DNA from: Plumapathes pennacea
Lineage: Eukaryota; Cnidaria; Anthozoa; Antipatharia; Myriopathidae
Length of the DNA: 64,000 nucleotides
Assembly: GCA_964036295.1 (NCBI GenBank)
Contig: OZ038467.1
Span: 17,705,670-17,769,669, forward strand
Reading direction: 5' to 3'
Positions 1-13,108 of this stretch are shown here, piece by piece (the stretch's first letter is position 1; each line of letters starts with the position of its first letter). The notes under the pieces were generated by a model. It was given only the letters and a program-made list of their open reading frames with translations, ran no database searches and was not told where the DNA came from. Made by a program: the position numbers and the translations under genes.

Positions 1-385
1 ATTACCGTGGTGAGTATTCTTATTTATTGTTTATCTTTACGTTTGGTTCGATAGGTCTTTTAAAATATGAAAAATGAATAAATGTCGTACAAAGTCCATT
101 ATTATGAAGACTAACGCTGGATCAAAGTAATGAATAGATGTCAAAATTTGAAAAAATAGTCATCTAAATTATGAAGTCGTTCAGTCTATATGAAACCGGA
201 ATAGGAATTTAGCGAGTTTCGATCTCCCAAAGGAGTTGATGGGCATTCAGGAACAAAGAGTGTGATGATAAAGTGTCAACCTTTGCAGTAAACATTCTAG
301 TTTTCTGGCTTTTTGACCACATTTTGCATGTTCTAGGAAAATAAACCAGTTTTCAATCTCCTCTTCCTGTCTTGTTTATACCTTT
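1..385 (+). repeat. Exon-bearing repeated unit, copy 0 (left-truncated)
   Basis: The first bases are the end of an exon-like block running into a splice-donor-like GTGAGT at about 10. The following sequence matches 27826 onward, 58151 onward and 59400 onward, all sharing the block around AAAATATGAAAAATGAAT. The exon-like block itself lies outside the window. After about 385 the match stops and resumes near 1787, so this copy carries about 1.4 kb of extra sequence. Confidence 0.6.
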
Positions 386-1784
<1,399 letters not shown>

Positions 1785-1786
1785 GT

Positions 1787-3330
1787 CTGTGGTCTCACAG
1801 ACATATATTTTCAACAAAGACAGACTAAGAGCCGTATTGGTGCGCTTTACCTGAGAATGAGTGGCGTATTTTTCCATACTATAATATTTCTACAATCAGT
1901 TTTAGCGTAAACAAGTTTTGTCTCGTGAAAACACAACAGATGCTGGGATTCAAGTTTGGCGTGGCAAATATCCGCACGCATCATCAGAATTCTTTAATGA
2001 GCAATCTCTGGACCACCCCAAGAGTGATCAACTTCAATGGTCTCTTTCTGTTTCTCACCAGAAAAATATCATACAGTATAGGGATCTTGGCCCTTAAAAC
2101 CTTGCTCAAATGAAACCTGATTAAACTATAAATTATATTTACAACACTTGTATGTTTGCTTCAGGGTTCCCTCACAAGATTGAGAGGATCTACATTTTGA
2201 GCTTGGTCAAAACATAGGGTCGTGCAGCAAAGAAAACAGTAATGCGTGACTTATTCACGTCATGGATAATTGACTTTGACAGTTTAACTTCGAACAGTTG
2301 TTTCTAACCCGGCATAAGCTACAATTAATCTAGCCTGCGCTTCATTAATTATCTGTTTTTTCTTTTTCTAAAATGCATTCTTCTATTAGGCTTTCTTAAT
2401 TTCCAGTCGGCTTGTTGTAATTTAGAGCTATTATCACTGCGATTTTGGCAAATTCACGGTTGTTTACCAAGCGTATGCTAAAGCTGAAAAACCCGTGACA
2501 GCCGGGAGCGACTTTAACTTGCCGATGAGAAATGATGATTACGTTTGCTTTGCTTTGCTTAGTTTTGAACAGCAATAAGAAAACTATACACAACTGAAAG
2601 AAGAATGCGAAAGTGAGTATAATTGAACAAAAACCGCAAGAGCGCAAGTAGGTGTCAACTAAAATCTCACGTTAGAAAATAAAGCCTTGAACACCGCTTT
2701 GCGGTGAACATTACCCAATGAAATTATAATATTTGTGCTTGCACATCAATCAAACTTCAAAATCCTAGAGGGGGGATGGATTTTACCAATTGCCATGATA
2801 CCTACGCTTGGCTCTAGGGTGAAAACAATTATATGCTGGGCCCTAAAAATTATTACCTAAAGCAGTTATGGGTAAAATATAAACACTTATAGTGAATAAT
2901 TTTTTTTAACGTCAGTTCGAGGGACCAACCACAAAAATCAACATTGTTATTGCCCGAACCCGATAAAAGAAATGTCATCTATTTCTCATAGTGGGGGTAA
3001 GTGTGAGAGGTAGGGGCACTCAATTTTAGTGATCATTCAAATATGTGGAAAGAGAGAGAAAGAGGGGGGAGGGGGACCCCTAAAGATTTTTGCTTTCGCA
3101 GCTCAGCTTGGGCTCAGTCGATGTTTCGGCGCCCGCGATCCTCCTCACATTTTGACAAGGGGTGAGGATCAGATACGTATATATACAGTCAAAGCTCTTC
3201 TTTGTCTCGTAAGCGACCACCATTTTGAAACCCCGTTTGAATTGTCACGCGAACTCTGTAATTAGAAGCTCTCGTAAGCGACGCGACCACTTTTGGGAAT
3301 TACCAACTCGTAAGCAACAAAGAGTTTGAC
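1787..3330 (+). repeat. Repeated unit copy 0, resumed, with internal insertions
   Basis: Sequence from GGTCTCACAGACATA at about 1790 and again from about 2850 to 3200 matches 28240-28650 and 59810-60200, including the purine-rich AGAGAGAAAGAGGGG tract. Between these blocks lie two other dispersed repeats: 1912-2130, also present as a direct copy at 3388-3622 and inverted near 26120-26240, and 2230-2660, present inverted at 20460-20790. No gene is supported here. Confidence 0.55.
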
Positions 3331-3387
3331 TCGTATTAGTCAACTCTTTACTGAAAGTGAAAATGACTTGATCACATTTATAGCAGT

Positions 3388-3622
3388 AACAAGTTTTGTC
3401 GCGTGAAAACGTGACAGATGCTGGGATTCAAGCTTGGTGTGGCAAGTGTCGGCACGCACCATAAGAATTATTGAATAAGCAATCTCTAGACCAGAGCGAG
3501 ACTCCCAACAGTGATCAACTTCAATTTTCTCTTTCAGTTTCTCACCCCAAAAAAATATTATATAGTATAGGGAACTTGGCTTTTGACACCTTGCTCAATG
3601 AACCTGATTAAACTATAAACAA
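3388..3622 (+). repeat. Dispersed repeat, second direct copy
   Basis: This matches 1912-2130 in the same orientation, sharing the CAGATGCTGGGATTCAAG and TGATTAAACTATAA segments. It directly abuts the left arm of the large inverted duplication. A third, inverted copy lies near 26120-26240. No coding capacity is visible. Confidence 0.65.
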
Positions 3623-5535
3623 AACAGGCCCATGGTCAGTCCGCTTGTGGCGCCATTAGTACAATGAATAGAGACACACGGGGTCCCGGGAGAGGAACTT
3701 TTGTCGTGCGTTTATATGCAAAATATATTATAGCTGAGTCAGTTTTTGCACATGACGGATCCAAGAGCTCCCTTTATTTTTCTTGCCCTCTTTTCTTCTA
3801 ATTCAAACAGATATTCACGAAAAAGTGTTTTATAATAATTGAGAGAAAACAATTATCGAAGGCCCTGTAGGAATATTCTTTGTTTGCAACAACCCAGTTT
3901 TCATAGCTGCCGACTCATGCCGGGCATGATGTTTCATTCGGAATAATATTATCAATGAGCGATTTGCTTTTGCCTTGAGTGATCGTTTTTGCCGGGAGCA
4001 TTTTGAACTTGCTTTCCGATGCACGTGACAGTACTGGTGTGACGCTTGCTATATAATCTGGCAACTTTGTTGAGTGAATTTTCAAGCTGAAATGTTTTGT
4101 GGAGGAACTGTGTTGTCATTTTGTAATGGGATTGACTGGGGAATACCCGACATCTTAAGTAGCTGTAAGACAGCGTACTGAAAACGAAGACCTATAACCC
4201 CGGAAAACGAAGACCCTAACAGTAACAACAAGAAGCTTTTCTCAGTGCCACTCTCTTTAATATTGCTTGTTTATGCCTATCTCTGCAGCAGATGTTGGAA
4301 TGTTTGCGTATGTATCATGTACATGTAGCTGTAATAACAGCTTTTTAGTCTTATCTCGTCTTTGCTAATCTTCCCAGCGTGTGCATCATGTTCAAGTAGC
4401 TGTAATTGAAAGCTTTTTAGACTTATCTCTGCAGCACATTAAAGCATGATACTTCCCATGGTGAAGTTACTTCGTATGAAAAAGCCATCTCAGAAGTTAC
4501 GCATCCTACATGTACAAGTCTGATCACTAATATGTTCAAGACTGCTATGCATTAAACTTTAACACAAAATTCTGGGTCGATACGAAATTAATCTCTATCG
4601 GAAGCTGCAGACGTTTGAATACCGTGACAACAAAGGCGTGCATCACGCTTGTGGAGCGAACATTAGGCTCGGATAGTCGGATATCAACCTTGAGCTTTTG
4701 AAGACTTCGAGGTATTCAGTGACAAATATTCTCGATGTAATCGCCTGCCGGTCTTCCCTGCTTTTGTTAAAGCGGCGTGAGCGAAAGCTAAGTAGCTGAT
4801 GATTCGAGATTCCCCGTTCTATGATATTATGATCGTGACATTTGATTGACAGATCTTGTATCTTAATCTCGCGTGATATTTGCCTCAAACCTATTAGTGA
4901 TTCAGTATCCTCAGACAATAAACAAAGAACCTTTACTTCACGCAAAACGAAGTTAAACGCCGACTGTTTGTATACGCCAAGAGTTACACAAAGTCCCAGA
5001 GTTTCCGACAAAGGGAGACGCTCTGCCCGCAGGGAAAAGTTCAAGTTTTATCAAGTTTCAACACGTTTTCTACTACTTATTCGATGTTCTTTCACACAAA
5101 TATTGCTCAGAACACAGATACATTGGTTGAATTGGTATCTATAATCGAACATTTGCAAAAACACAACCCTTCGTACTTTACAGGGGTCTCGCTGGTAACA
5201 CATCAAGCATTTGTGTACGGCTATTTTCAAATCTTCCGACGTTTAAAAACAATGCAAGCCAAAATCGTTCTTAAAGTATGGCTTCCGTGCATCCAGAAAG
5301 CCAACTGATGACAGTTCGGATGGGATACAGGCTAACGTTAACACAATTCAATTTCAGTCTCTTGCTTCAATCGCCGACATCTCAAGTCGCTCGCGAGGAA
5401 AGTCAACTGCATAGCGTCATCGCAAATCACGTGATAATGCGAACCAATCACCGTGTGCTGATTTGTAACCCAGGAAAAAAAAAAAAAAAAAAAACAGGCT
5501 CCATTTTAAAGCTTGTGTTATCCACAAGCAATAAG
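3617..5535 (+). repeat. Large inverted duplication, arm A
   Basis: About 1.9 kb that reappears as a reverse complement at 20845-22737, with mostly single-base differences and few indels. Both arms keep a 133-codon reading frame (here minus strand 4643-5044), but neither has an ATG at the front of that frame, so it is not annotated as a gene. Shorter relatives of the 4495-4645 part occur at 55370-55530 and, inverted, at 62067-62240. It is therefore a member of a dispersed family as well as a local duplication. Confidence 0.8.
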
Positions 5536-5544
5536 GAACCAGAC

Positions 5545-5660
5545 GAGCAAATACGTGACTTTTAATAATAAATAGCCGTAATTTGTAACTGAATAAATAG
5601 TGTTTGGGTTATAGTTGAGGGTTAGATTTAGGCTTAGGATTAGGATTAGGGTTAGGCAGT
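5545..5660 (+). repeat. Telomere-like hexamer block in a dispersed repeat
   Basis: 5612-5657 is a run of degenerate TTAGGG-type hexamers (TTAGGC, TTAGGA, TTAGGG). The sequence before it (ATAGCCGTAATTTG to GTTTGGGTTATAGT) is also found, inverted, next to the telomere-like block at 28990-29215. The hexamers are thus an internal part of a repeat family and not a chromosome end. Confidence 0.75.
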
Positions 5661-5666
5661 AATATA

Positions 5667-5722
<56 letters not shown>
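5661..5722. repeat. (TA)n microsatellite, left of MITE
   Basis: TA dinucleotides with one TACA interruption. They end exactly at the TA target duplication of the mariner-type MITE that follows. Confidence 0.9.
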
Positions 5723-5725
<3 letters not shown>

Positions 5726-6003
5726 CCGTTTGCAGAAATTTTGAGCCATCAATATATATCAGTATATACAAATATCAAATGCATAGTGGGAAGAGTTTCG
5801 TTTAAAAACTTGCTTTCCGAACCAAATTAAGTGGGGAAATGTAGAAGGTTCATCACAGTTTCAACTTATGTATTGTTTTTGTGACAAAATGTTATGATTG
5901 GTGCGGTTTTATGTGCATTTTAGAGCCATTATCCTTCCCACAATGCACTTGATATTTGGATATACTGATATATATATTGGGGGCTCAAAATTTCTGCAAA
6001 CGG

Positions 6004-6006
<3 letters not shown>
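5723..6006. mobile_element. Mariner-type MITE with long inverted ends
   Basis: 284-bp non-autonomous element. It starts with CAGCCGTTTGCAGAAATTTT and ends with the exact reverse complement; imperfect inverted ends continue for about 70 bases. TA lies on both sides (5721-5722 and 6007-6008), the target duplication of Tc1/mariner elements. There is no transposase and no ORF of note. Both flanks are long TA microsatellites, as for the MITE at 18240-18509. Confidence 0.85.

Positions 6007-6083
<77 letters not shown>
6007..6083. repeat. (TA)n microsatellite, right of MITE
   Basis: About 77 bases of TA dinucleotide starting at the right target duplication of the MITE. Confidence 0.95.
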
Positions 6084-6088
<5 letters not shown>

Positions 6089-6201
6089 ATTTTGTAATCA
6101 GTTCACCTTGAGAACGGCACGTAGCCGAAATATATCGGTGAAAAATTGATTAATTCTCTGTCTATACTGGTTCCACGCGCCTTTACATTCGTTCAATATT
6201 T

Positions 6202-6392
6202 AAGCAATATAACACGAGTTTCCATGTCTTTGTACTCTTATATAAACACGCGGGATGTTGGGAGAACACGAGAAAAAGTTCAAAATCACGAGACGCTTCG
6301 GCGAGTGATTTTGAACTTTTTCTCGTGTTCTCACAACATTCCAAGTGTTTATATAAGAGTACAAAGACATGGAAACGAGTGTCATATTGCTT
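6202..6392. mobile_element. Fold-back (palindromic) element
   Basis: Two arms of about 93 bases are near-perfect reverse complements around a centre near 6298 (ACGCTTCGGCGA). As a result the two strands encode nearly the same short peptide, which is an artefact. The arms include TCCATGTCTTTGTACTCTTA and its complement. There is no clear target duplication. Such hairpin elements are usually non-autonomous DNA transposons. Confidence 0.8.
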
Positions 6393-6417
6393 TTATAAAA
6401 TAACAAAGCTTTTATTA

Positions 6418-7931
6418 CCTGAAAGAATTAACTTTATCCCCGAACGAAGTGAGGGAAATACTCACGACGCTAATGCAGTAGTATTATCGCCTTATCGGAG
6501 ACTCCAAGCCTGTCGCCATCTCGAAATCTAATGTTCGTCTGTCAGTCTGTCAGTCTGTCAGTCTGTCGTGCGACCTCGTCCCCAGTTTCTATCGCGTCGC
6601 TGCAGAACCAATAACAAAGGCCGGATCGATCACGTGTGGCCCTGTAGTTTTACTGAGAAATTAGCTTGAACGAAGCAGCTACAGTATATCGTGGTTGTGT
6701 TCACGAAAATGGAAAACTTAAAAACCGGAAAACTTGAAACACAACAGTCTCGCGAAGCTCGTCTTCAAAAGAGAAGGGAACAGGCACGAGCAAGGCGGAA
6801 TCGTGAAACGATCAAACAGCGCCAAGTTCGTCTCGACAAAAGACGGAACTATGACCGAGAGCATCATCAAAAGAAGCGTGCCGAAGAAACGACTCCGAAA
6901 AGAAAACAGCGCATGAATGCCGATCGAAAGCGACATGAAGAGAAGCGGGTAACACAGACAACTCCGCAAAGAGAACAGCGCTTGAAAGCGAATCGAGACC
7001 TTCAGGAGAAAAAACGGGCCGAAGAGAAGACTCCGCAAAGACAACAGCGCATGAATGCCGACCAAAAGCGACATGAACAGAAGCGGGTAACACAGACAAC
7101 TCCGCAAAGGGAACAGCGCTTGAAAGCAAATCGGGAGCTTCAGACGTCGTTTTGTGTTAAACTCAGATACTTATTTAGAAAGGACAAGCAGCAAAGGTTA
7201 GTCAGTGGAAATCGAACAATCACCGTGACAAATATATTCTATCCCGTATAGCTTGTAACTCGATCACTTCAGGAATTTATTAAAATCTGTATGCTGATCA
7301 TTTTCCCTCGAAGTATTGTTTTACTACGCTTCTGTCGCCAGTTTCGGCTACAGTATTCGCTCAGAGCAATCGGAACTTGGAGTCTTGAATGATTTAGTCA
7401 GATGTCTTATTTTTCTGTAATCTGACACGCGGTGTTGCAGCGAGAATCGTTCACAAGCCCTTAGAAGTATTACTGGGTCTGAAGCCCGTGTATAATTTGA
7501 AGTAAACTGTTCAAGTTTTGCTTTGATTCTGGGAAAAATCTTGCTGTTTTGAGTGGGTTCACATACAAAACAATTCGAGCCTATTAAATATGCATGCCTG
7601 AGTCTGGAGCATGCCGTCCAGAGTAAAAACAAATCGCACAGGAAGCCTATTTAATTGTACTGCCTATGAATTCAAAATTGGAAAATCAGTGTTCCTTATT
7701 TCCCGTACTACAACGGCCGACCAACTTCAAACTTTGAGTATTACATTTTGAGAACGTGCTTGGCAGACTGTATGAATTAATTTGACGTGCCGACCGTGGG
7801 AAATACGTACTTCGTCACGCAATCGATTCTATTTTCAACGCAAAAGTATAACGCACACCATTCTTTTTCTCCGTCCTTTGCGTGTAGCACTTGAGTTTGA
7901 AGAAAAGATTGAGTCAACATTTCGGTAAAAC
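6418..7931 (+). mobile_element. STPR-encoding dispersed element, left part
   Basis: This block contains the STPR ORF below and a shared non-coding tail. The tail at 7147-7930 matches 48838-49690 in the same orientation, and the region 6440-7130 matches 52680-53140 inverted. The element is interrupted at 7932 by the BEL/Pao retrotransposon and resumes at 14931, where it ends near 15023 in ATCGTATTTCTAGTATT. That same end occurs at 22838-22858 and, slightly changed, near 49690-49710. An end in CTAG followed by T fits a Helitron 3' terminus, but I see no clear hairpin, so the class is inference. Confidence 0.55.
6709..7251 (+). CDS. STPR-type 23-residue repeat protein, transposon-associated
   Basis: 180-residue, very basic protein starting at the ATG at 6709; the frame is open further upstream but without an ATG. 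From about residue 14 it is built of Arg/Lys/Gln-rich repeats, and the central ones have an exact 23-residue period, each starting Thr-Pro-(Gln/Lys)-Arg and carrying QR(M/L)(N/K)A(D/N). This is the period and character of the STPR (score-and-three-residue peptide repeat) domain, a DNA-binding array known from Bombyx FMBP-1 and found in many invertebrate transposon-related proteins. The repeats stop near residue 150, followed by an unrelated 30-residue tail ending at TAG. Relics at 48711-48780 and 52680-53070 show it belongs to a mobile family. It could be a truncated N-terminus of a larger transposon protein. Confidence 0.55.
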   Translation: MENLKTGKLETQQSREARLQKRREQARARRNRETIKQRQVRLDKRRNYDREHHQKKRAEETTPKRKQRMNADRKRHEEKRVTQTTPQREQRLKANRDLQEKKRAEEKTPQRQQRMNADQKRHEQKRVTQTTPQREQRLKANRELQTSFCVKLRYLFRKDKQQRLVSGNRTITVTNIFYPV

Positions 7932-8324
7932 TGTAACCGCCGGTCGATTCACAGAAGAGACCTTGGTTAAAAGGCTGTGTATTTACTGAGATGACGTAAA
8001 ACTAAGGAGAAGAATACAATACAATGTACATAATGAGGCGATTGAACGGAAAGTATAACGAGCGAAATATCACAATAACAAGCATGATTGTAAATACAAA
8101 ACAATCAAAGGGGAAAGGCGATGAAAGTAATATTGACCTTTATCCAGCTTCTTAAGGGTAGGAAGTAGGTAACTCGCACCAAGGACCAAAATATCGAAGC
8201 AACGAAAAACAGCGACACACGCTGCTGGTTCAGTTTTTATCACGTGATCGCAAAGGGCGCGAAAAGACTAAGTAACGCGTCCAGGGGACTGGGCTGCCCC
8301 CACGTGGCTCCCCATGGAGCTACA
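7932..8324 (-). repeat. 3' LTR of the BEL/Pao element
   Basis: 393 bp, starting TGTAACCGCC and ending GAGCTACA on the plus strand. It is essentially identical to 14538-14930, so the insertion is very recent in evolutionary terms. Confidence 0.95.
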
Positions 8325-8462
8325 TGGCTCCCCACAGTGGGAATCCACTGTACAAAACAAATGAAACTATCTAAAAACGACAACTAGTAGAAGTTCTATT
8401 ATCCATAAATTGGATTGAAACAGTTCAGAAATCATTGTCCCTAACACTTGTCTGTGTCAGTG

Positions 8463-8600
8463 TTAGGGCTTCTCAGGGGGGACTTCCCGGTCTCTAGGCT
8501 GAATCACGACCAGCTTCTGAACAGGGCACTCCAGGTACTGGATCTCGCGATGCCCTTTTCCATTCTTGTCAAGCTCAGTCGTGGCCATTGCCAATTTCAC
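8463..8600 (-). pseudogene. Out-of-frame C-terminal tail of BEL pol
   Basis: The polyprotein ORF stops at 8597. The next about 45 codons, in another minus-strand frame, read as the usual end of BEL polyproteins (residues such as LAMATTELD and VVIQPRDREVP) and end at TAA, 8463-8465. One frame break near 8597-8605 therefore cuts off the natural end. The remaining 8325-8462 is untranslated leader to the 3' LTR. Confidence 0.7.
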
Positions 8601-10942
8601 CGTTCCAAACCATCATCGCTCTGAAAGGTTTCCTGAACTCTGGCCATCCTCCACTGGTTTCTTGGGAGGTTCTCGTCCTTTACTAGCACGATGTCGTCAA
8701 TTTGCAAGTTCCGTTGTGGCCGGATCCATTTCTTGCGTGCTTGGAGTGTCTGCAGAAATTCCTTCTTCCATCGGCTCCAAAATTGGTTGGCCAGATGTTG
8801 TACTCTGCGCCATCTTCTGCGTGAGTACAGGTCTTCTCTTTGGAAGACACCAGGGGGTGGCATCAGTATCTTGGTCTTCATCATTAGAAGATGATTCGGT
8901 GTCAGTGCGTCGGGCGTTTCAGGAGACGTCGAATCGTTGACAGTTAGAGGTCGCGAGTTGACAATGTTTTGTGCTTCCTTCATGAGCGTTCTGAAGCCTT
9001 CATCATCGAGTTGGGTTCCTGATTCTTCTAACAGGGCCTCCAGGACATTGCGCACTGATCTTATTTGGCGCTCCCATACTCCGCCCATGTGACTGGCTGA
9101 TGGGACGTTCATCTTGAATTCAATCCATTCGCAGCTCTCCTTTAACAAATGGTTGTGAATTCTGTCCTGGTCCATTTCCTCCAAGGCTTCGCTTAGCTCG
9201 CGTCTTGCTCCCACAAAATTGGTACCGCGATCAGATCTAATCTGACGAACTGGGCCGCGTTCGGCGAGGAAACGACGGAGTGCATTTATGAAGGAATCTG
9301 TTTCTAATGAGTTCGCCGTCTCGATGTGTATGGCTCGGGAGGCCATACAGGTGAACAAGACTCCATATCTCTTTACTTCCTTACGTCCATTCTTGATGAT
9401 GAATGGGCCAAAGTAGTCGACTGCGCAATATGTAAAAGGCGGAGCCGGTTCTGTTCGGTCTACTGGAAGGTCCGCCATTTTCTGTTGTTGCACTGGGGCA
9501 CGCAGTTTCTTGCATGTGGTGCATTTTGAGATGTAGTTAGACACGGCGGAGACACCTCCAATCACCCAGTATCCACGCTGACGGAGTTCGTTGTGGGTCA
9601 TTCCAAGGCCTTGGTGCTTTATTGCGTCGTGACAGTGTCGTATGATCAGCTTGGTGATGTGTGATTTCCTTGGAAGTATCACCGGGTGTTTGGAAACAAC
9701 AGAGATGTTCGCTCTCCTTAGACGACCGCCAACGCGTAGGATTCGACTCTCATCAAGGAAAGGGTCAAGTCGGTACAGGCTGCTCTTCCTCTTCATGTCA
9801 CTGTTGCGCTGCCTGGCGTCCTTCCTGTCTAAGTATTCACCACTGACGTCACACCTGCTCAAGGTGTCGATCTCTTCCGAAAAATGCTCATGTTGAAGAC
9901 AGCGGATGATTTCCAATTCCGCTTGTCCAACTTCTTCTACACTGACTCTGTGGTACACGTTCTTGTCTTGTGACTTTGGTTTTCCTTTTCTTAGCTGTTC
10001 CTTGAGTCGTAAGCAGGCTGCAATGGCTCTCTTGGTCTTGAACCAGTCGGAAAAACCATCCAATCTGCTAGTTTCAAAGTGGTCTGAATTGGTCTCTTTG
10101 GCTTGCGTCGCCAGGCTGGAGACCTTCTTGACTTCTGGGTCGTTTGGATCTGCTCGTAGATCAGGGCTTGGTTCTGGTGGACTGAGAACTGGCTCCCACA
10201 GGAATTCAGGGCCCCTCAGCCAAAGTAATTCATGCACCAGTTGGTGAGCTGTTAGTCCACGTGAGGCAGCGTCAGCAGGGTTGATCTCACTTCTAACGTA
10301 GTGCCATTGATCCGGTTTAGTGCAGTCATGGATCTCTTGAATGCGGTTGGCTACGTATACGTGAAATCGCTTGGCATTATTGTTGATATAGCCCAGCACC
10401 ACTTGGCTATCTGTCCAGAAGTGTTCGATGAGCCCTGGATAATGGAGTTCCCGTCTTAGCCACTGACTGATCCTGACTGAAACGACGGCTGCCGTCAGTT
10501 CTAGTCGAGGGATAGTGACTGGTTTCAGTGGCGTAACCCTGGCCTTGGCCATGATAAGGGAGCAGTGAACTCTGTTCTCCTTGTCTTTTAGGCGTAGATA
10601 GCTGCACTGGCCATAACCCTTCTGACTTGCGTCAGAAAAGTGATGCATCTCAGCACTTGCCAGTTCTCCAAACTCTTCAGGCTTGTAACATCTTCTGATC
10701 TTGAGGTCTTCGAGGGTGTGAAGATCTTTCTTCCACTGTTCCCATCTTGGTTTCAGATAATCAGGGATCGGATCGTCCCAATCGGCGTTCTCTCTGCAGA
10801 GCTCTTGCAAGATTTGCTTGCCAACAAGAATCAGTGGAGACACGAAACCTAGAGGGTCGTACACCGAGCTTACTGTGGATAGTATACCCCTGCGAGTGGT
10901 TGAACGACGATTCTGAATTCGAAGCAGTCCAGTTCCACGCAC
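8597..10942 (-). pseudogene. BEL pol fragment: RNase H, integrase, DUF5641
   Basis: A frame of 781 codons without an ATG at its front. The first residues lead into the STVSSVYDPLGF motif that follows the reverse transcriptase in BEL elements. RNase H-like features follow (HHFSDASQKGYG, LELTAA, FWTDSQVVLGY). The integrase has an HxxxH...CxxC zinc module (CHDAIKHQG, CTTCKKL) and a DDE core: first Asp in YCAVDYFGPF, second in IRSDRGTNF, Glu in GGVWERQIRSV. A WRRVQHLANQFWSRW segment starts the C-terminal DUF5641-like part. It overlaps the upstream pol fragment by 73 bases in a different frame, where one polyprotein would be expected. The catalytic residues are present, so only the frame breaks disable it. 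Confidence 0.9.
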
Positions 10943-13108
10943 GATACGACGCCCAGAGTTCGTTCAATGGGCAACGGGTCACGTTTCAGGTCGATATTCT
11001 GGAGGCCTTTGGCTCTATCCTCTGGCGGAATGGCTTGGATTACTTCCTTCGCATTGCTGACGAACTTGTGGAGTCTCAGGCCGGCCTTTGCACATAAGCC
11101 TTGACAGCTCTTGATGAGCTCCACAGCAGCTATAGGCTCTTTCTCTGGTGTTAATCCGTCATCGACATAGAAATCGCGTCTTACAAACTCTGCAGCCTTA
11201 GTGCCGAACTCAGCTTCCCCGTCGTCTGCTGCTTTCTTGAAGGCAAAGTTCGCGCATCCAGGAGAGGAACCGGCACCGAATAGGTGGACCTTCATGCGGT
11301 ACTCTATGGGTTTCGCTTTGGGGTTGCTGTCTTTCCACCATAGAAAACGGAGGAGGTCCCTGTCTTCTTTGTTAACGAAGAACTGATGGAACATGCTCTC
11401 TACGTCGCACGAGAAGGCAACAGGTTCTCGTCGGAAGCGACAGAGAACTCCCACCAAGTTGTTGGTAAGGTCAGGCCCTTGTAGGAGGTTCTGGTTCAGG
11501 GAGCTTCCTTTGTAGAGTGCACTGCAGTCAAACACAACCCGGATTTTGCTTGGCTTTTTTGGGTGGTACACTCCGTGATGAGCAACATAGTTGATTCTTC
11601 CGTCAGTCTCTGCTTCTTCTTCCGCGCCTCGAGGAGGTACTGGCTCAGCGCAGTTCTCGATCATCTTTTCCATAAATTCCACATAATCCCTCTGGTACCC
11701 TGGATCTCTTTGGAAGCGTGATCTCAGGTGGAGCAGTCGTCTAAGCGCTTGTGATCGATTGTTCGGTAGTCTTACGTCTTCTGACTTGAATGGAAGTGGC
11801 ATTTCGTAATGCCCGTCTTCCCTCTTATGGATTCCAGCCTCCATGATTTTCAGAAATCTTTTGTCTTCGACTGACAGGGTTGGTGAATTCGAGTCCTTGG
11901 ATCTTTCGTGAAAGTCGAGCTCGAACATCTCTTTCACCTTGGCGGGGCTGAACACCTCCTTTGCTAGGGATTCAAAAGCGAAGTTTGTGCCTGCAAGAGG
12001 GTTGGGCTCCAGCTCGCTTGCTACGGTTCGATTCGCCCAGCTTCCATCCGTTTCGTCTATTACTTGGGGCGACTTGCACACTCGTCCCACGACTCCCCAA
12101 CCGAGATCAGTCCTTATGGCGTAAGGATCATCATCTGCTCCCGGTATTACTTCTCGTGGTTTAATGGCCTTGGGACAGTTGGCTCCAATCAACAGGCCAA
12201 CTTCTACATCTTCTCTGTATGGCATGAGTTCCTTAGCTATGCACTTTAAATGTTCCCATTGCAATGCAACTTCTGATTTAGGGATCTGGGAGGCCTTGCA
12301 TGGAATGACTTGTCTTGAGAACACCTTTGGTAATGGGATGGTAACCTGCCGCTTGAAGTCTGTTACCTGAAGGTCCTTCATCCTTCGGCACTCCACCATT
12401 TCATTTTCCTTGTGCATGGTTGAGAGCAGAAGGTGACTTTCTACGCCTTGAACATTCAGCCGTTGTCTTAACCCTTCACTGATGAACGTTGCGTTGGATT
12501 GACTGTCGAGGATGGCGTACGTTAGGCATTCATTCTGGGGTTCTTGGGTGTTGGAGATCCAGACAGGGACAATTAAACTTTGATCTTGTCCAGATTGTTG
12601 CCCCAAGATGTTACAGACGCTGGTACAGTTAGTTCCTGCACTGTCTACCTGCTTCTCTGCATAGTCCTCTTTCTCAGATGTATCCTTATGGAGGCAACTG
12701 GGGTGTTGCTGGTTACACCTCTCACAGTTCCTTGCACTGGTACACTTGTTCTCCTTAGCCATGTGGCCATGTTCTAAGCATCGGAGACACAATCCCTTTC
12801 TTATTATGTGCCTCGTTCTCTCCTTGAGTGGCCTTGACATGAATTCCTGACATGAATCCAAATCATGGGAGGCGTCACACCAAAGGCATGCCTTGTCCTT
12901 TCCCCCCTTGCGAACTAGAGGTTTTTCTCTTGCTCTAGTGGAAAAGGAGCTTGCCCCAGGGCTTCTACGATGTCCAAATCTTTCTTTGCTGATCCTGCCT
13001 TTATCCTCCCTTACTGGTCTGGTGGAGTCCAGGCCAGCGAGTACTGGGAGGCACTGCACATCAGCGATCTCATCAACGAATTGGACAAAATCTGCAAAGG
13101 GGGGGGGG
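10870..13108 (-). pseudogene. BEL gag-pol fragment: zinc knuckles, protease, RT
   Basis: The frame opens in the homopolymer at 13099-13109; the first ATG is at 13059, giving 729 residues. From that Met: Cys/His-rich nucleic-acid-binding knuckles at about 58-123 (CLWC, CLRCLEHGH, CERCNQQH), then a DUF1758-type aspartic protease with AILDSQS near 182-188. The reverse transcriptase has IRVVFDCSA, SLNQNLLQGPDL and the catalytic YVDD at about 631-634. The frame ends shortly after the RTLGV motif, within the region where the next fragment begins. It encodes the enzymes that copy element RNA into DNA, but cannot reach RNase H and integrase without a frame change. Confidence 0.9.

Noticed and set aside
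4643..5044. 133-codon ORF in both arms of the inverted duplication
   Set aside because: It is conserved but has no ATG at its start in either arm and matches no family; conservation follows from the recent duplication of the whole arm.
5612..5657. Telomere or chromosome end
   Set aside because: The hexamers are degenerate, short, internal, and tied to a dispersed repeat flank.
6200..6406. Mirror-image ORFs of about 68-85 codons on both strands
   Set aside because: They result from the palindrome at 6202-6392.
8566..12777. Plus-strand ORFs across the BEL element
   Set aside because: They are antisense shadows of gag-pol; none has a domain of its own.
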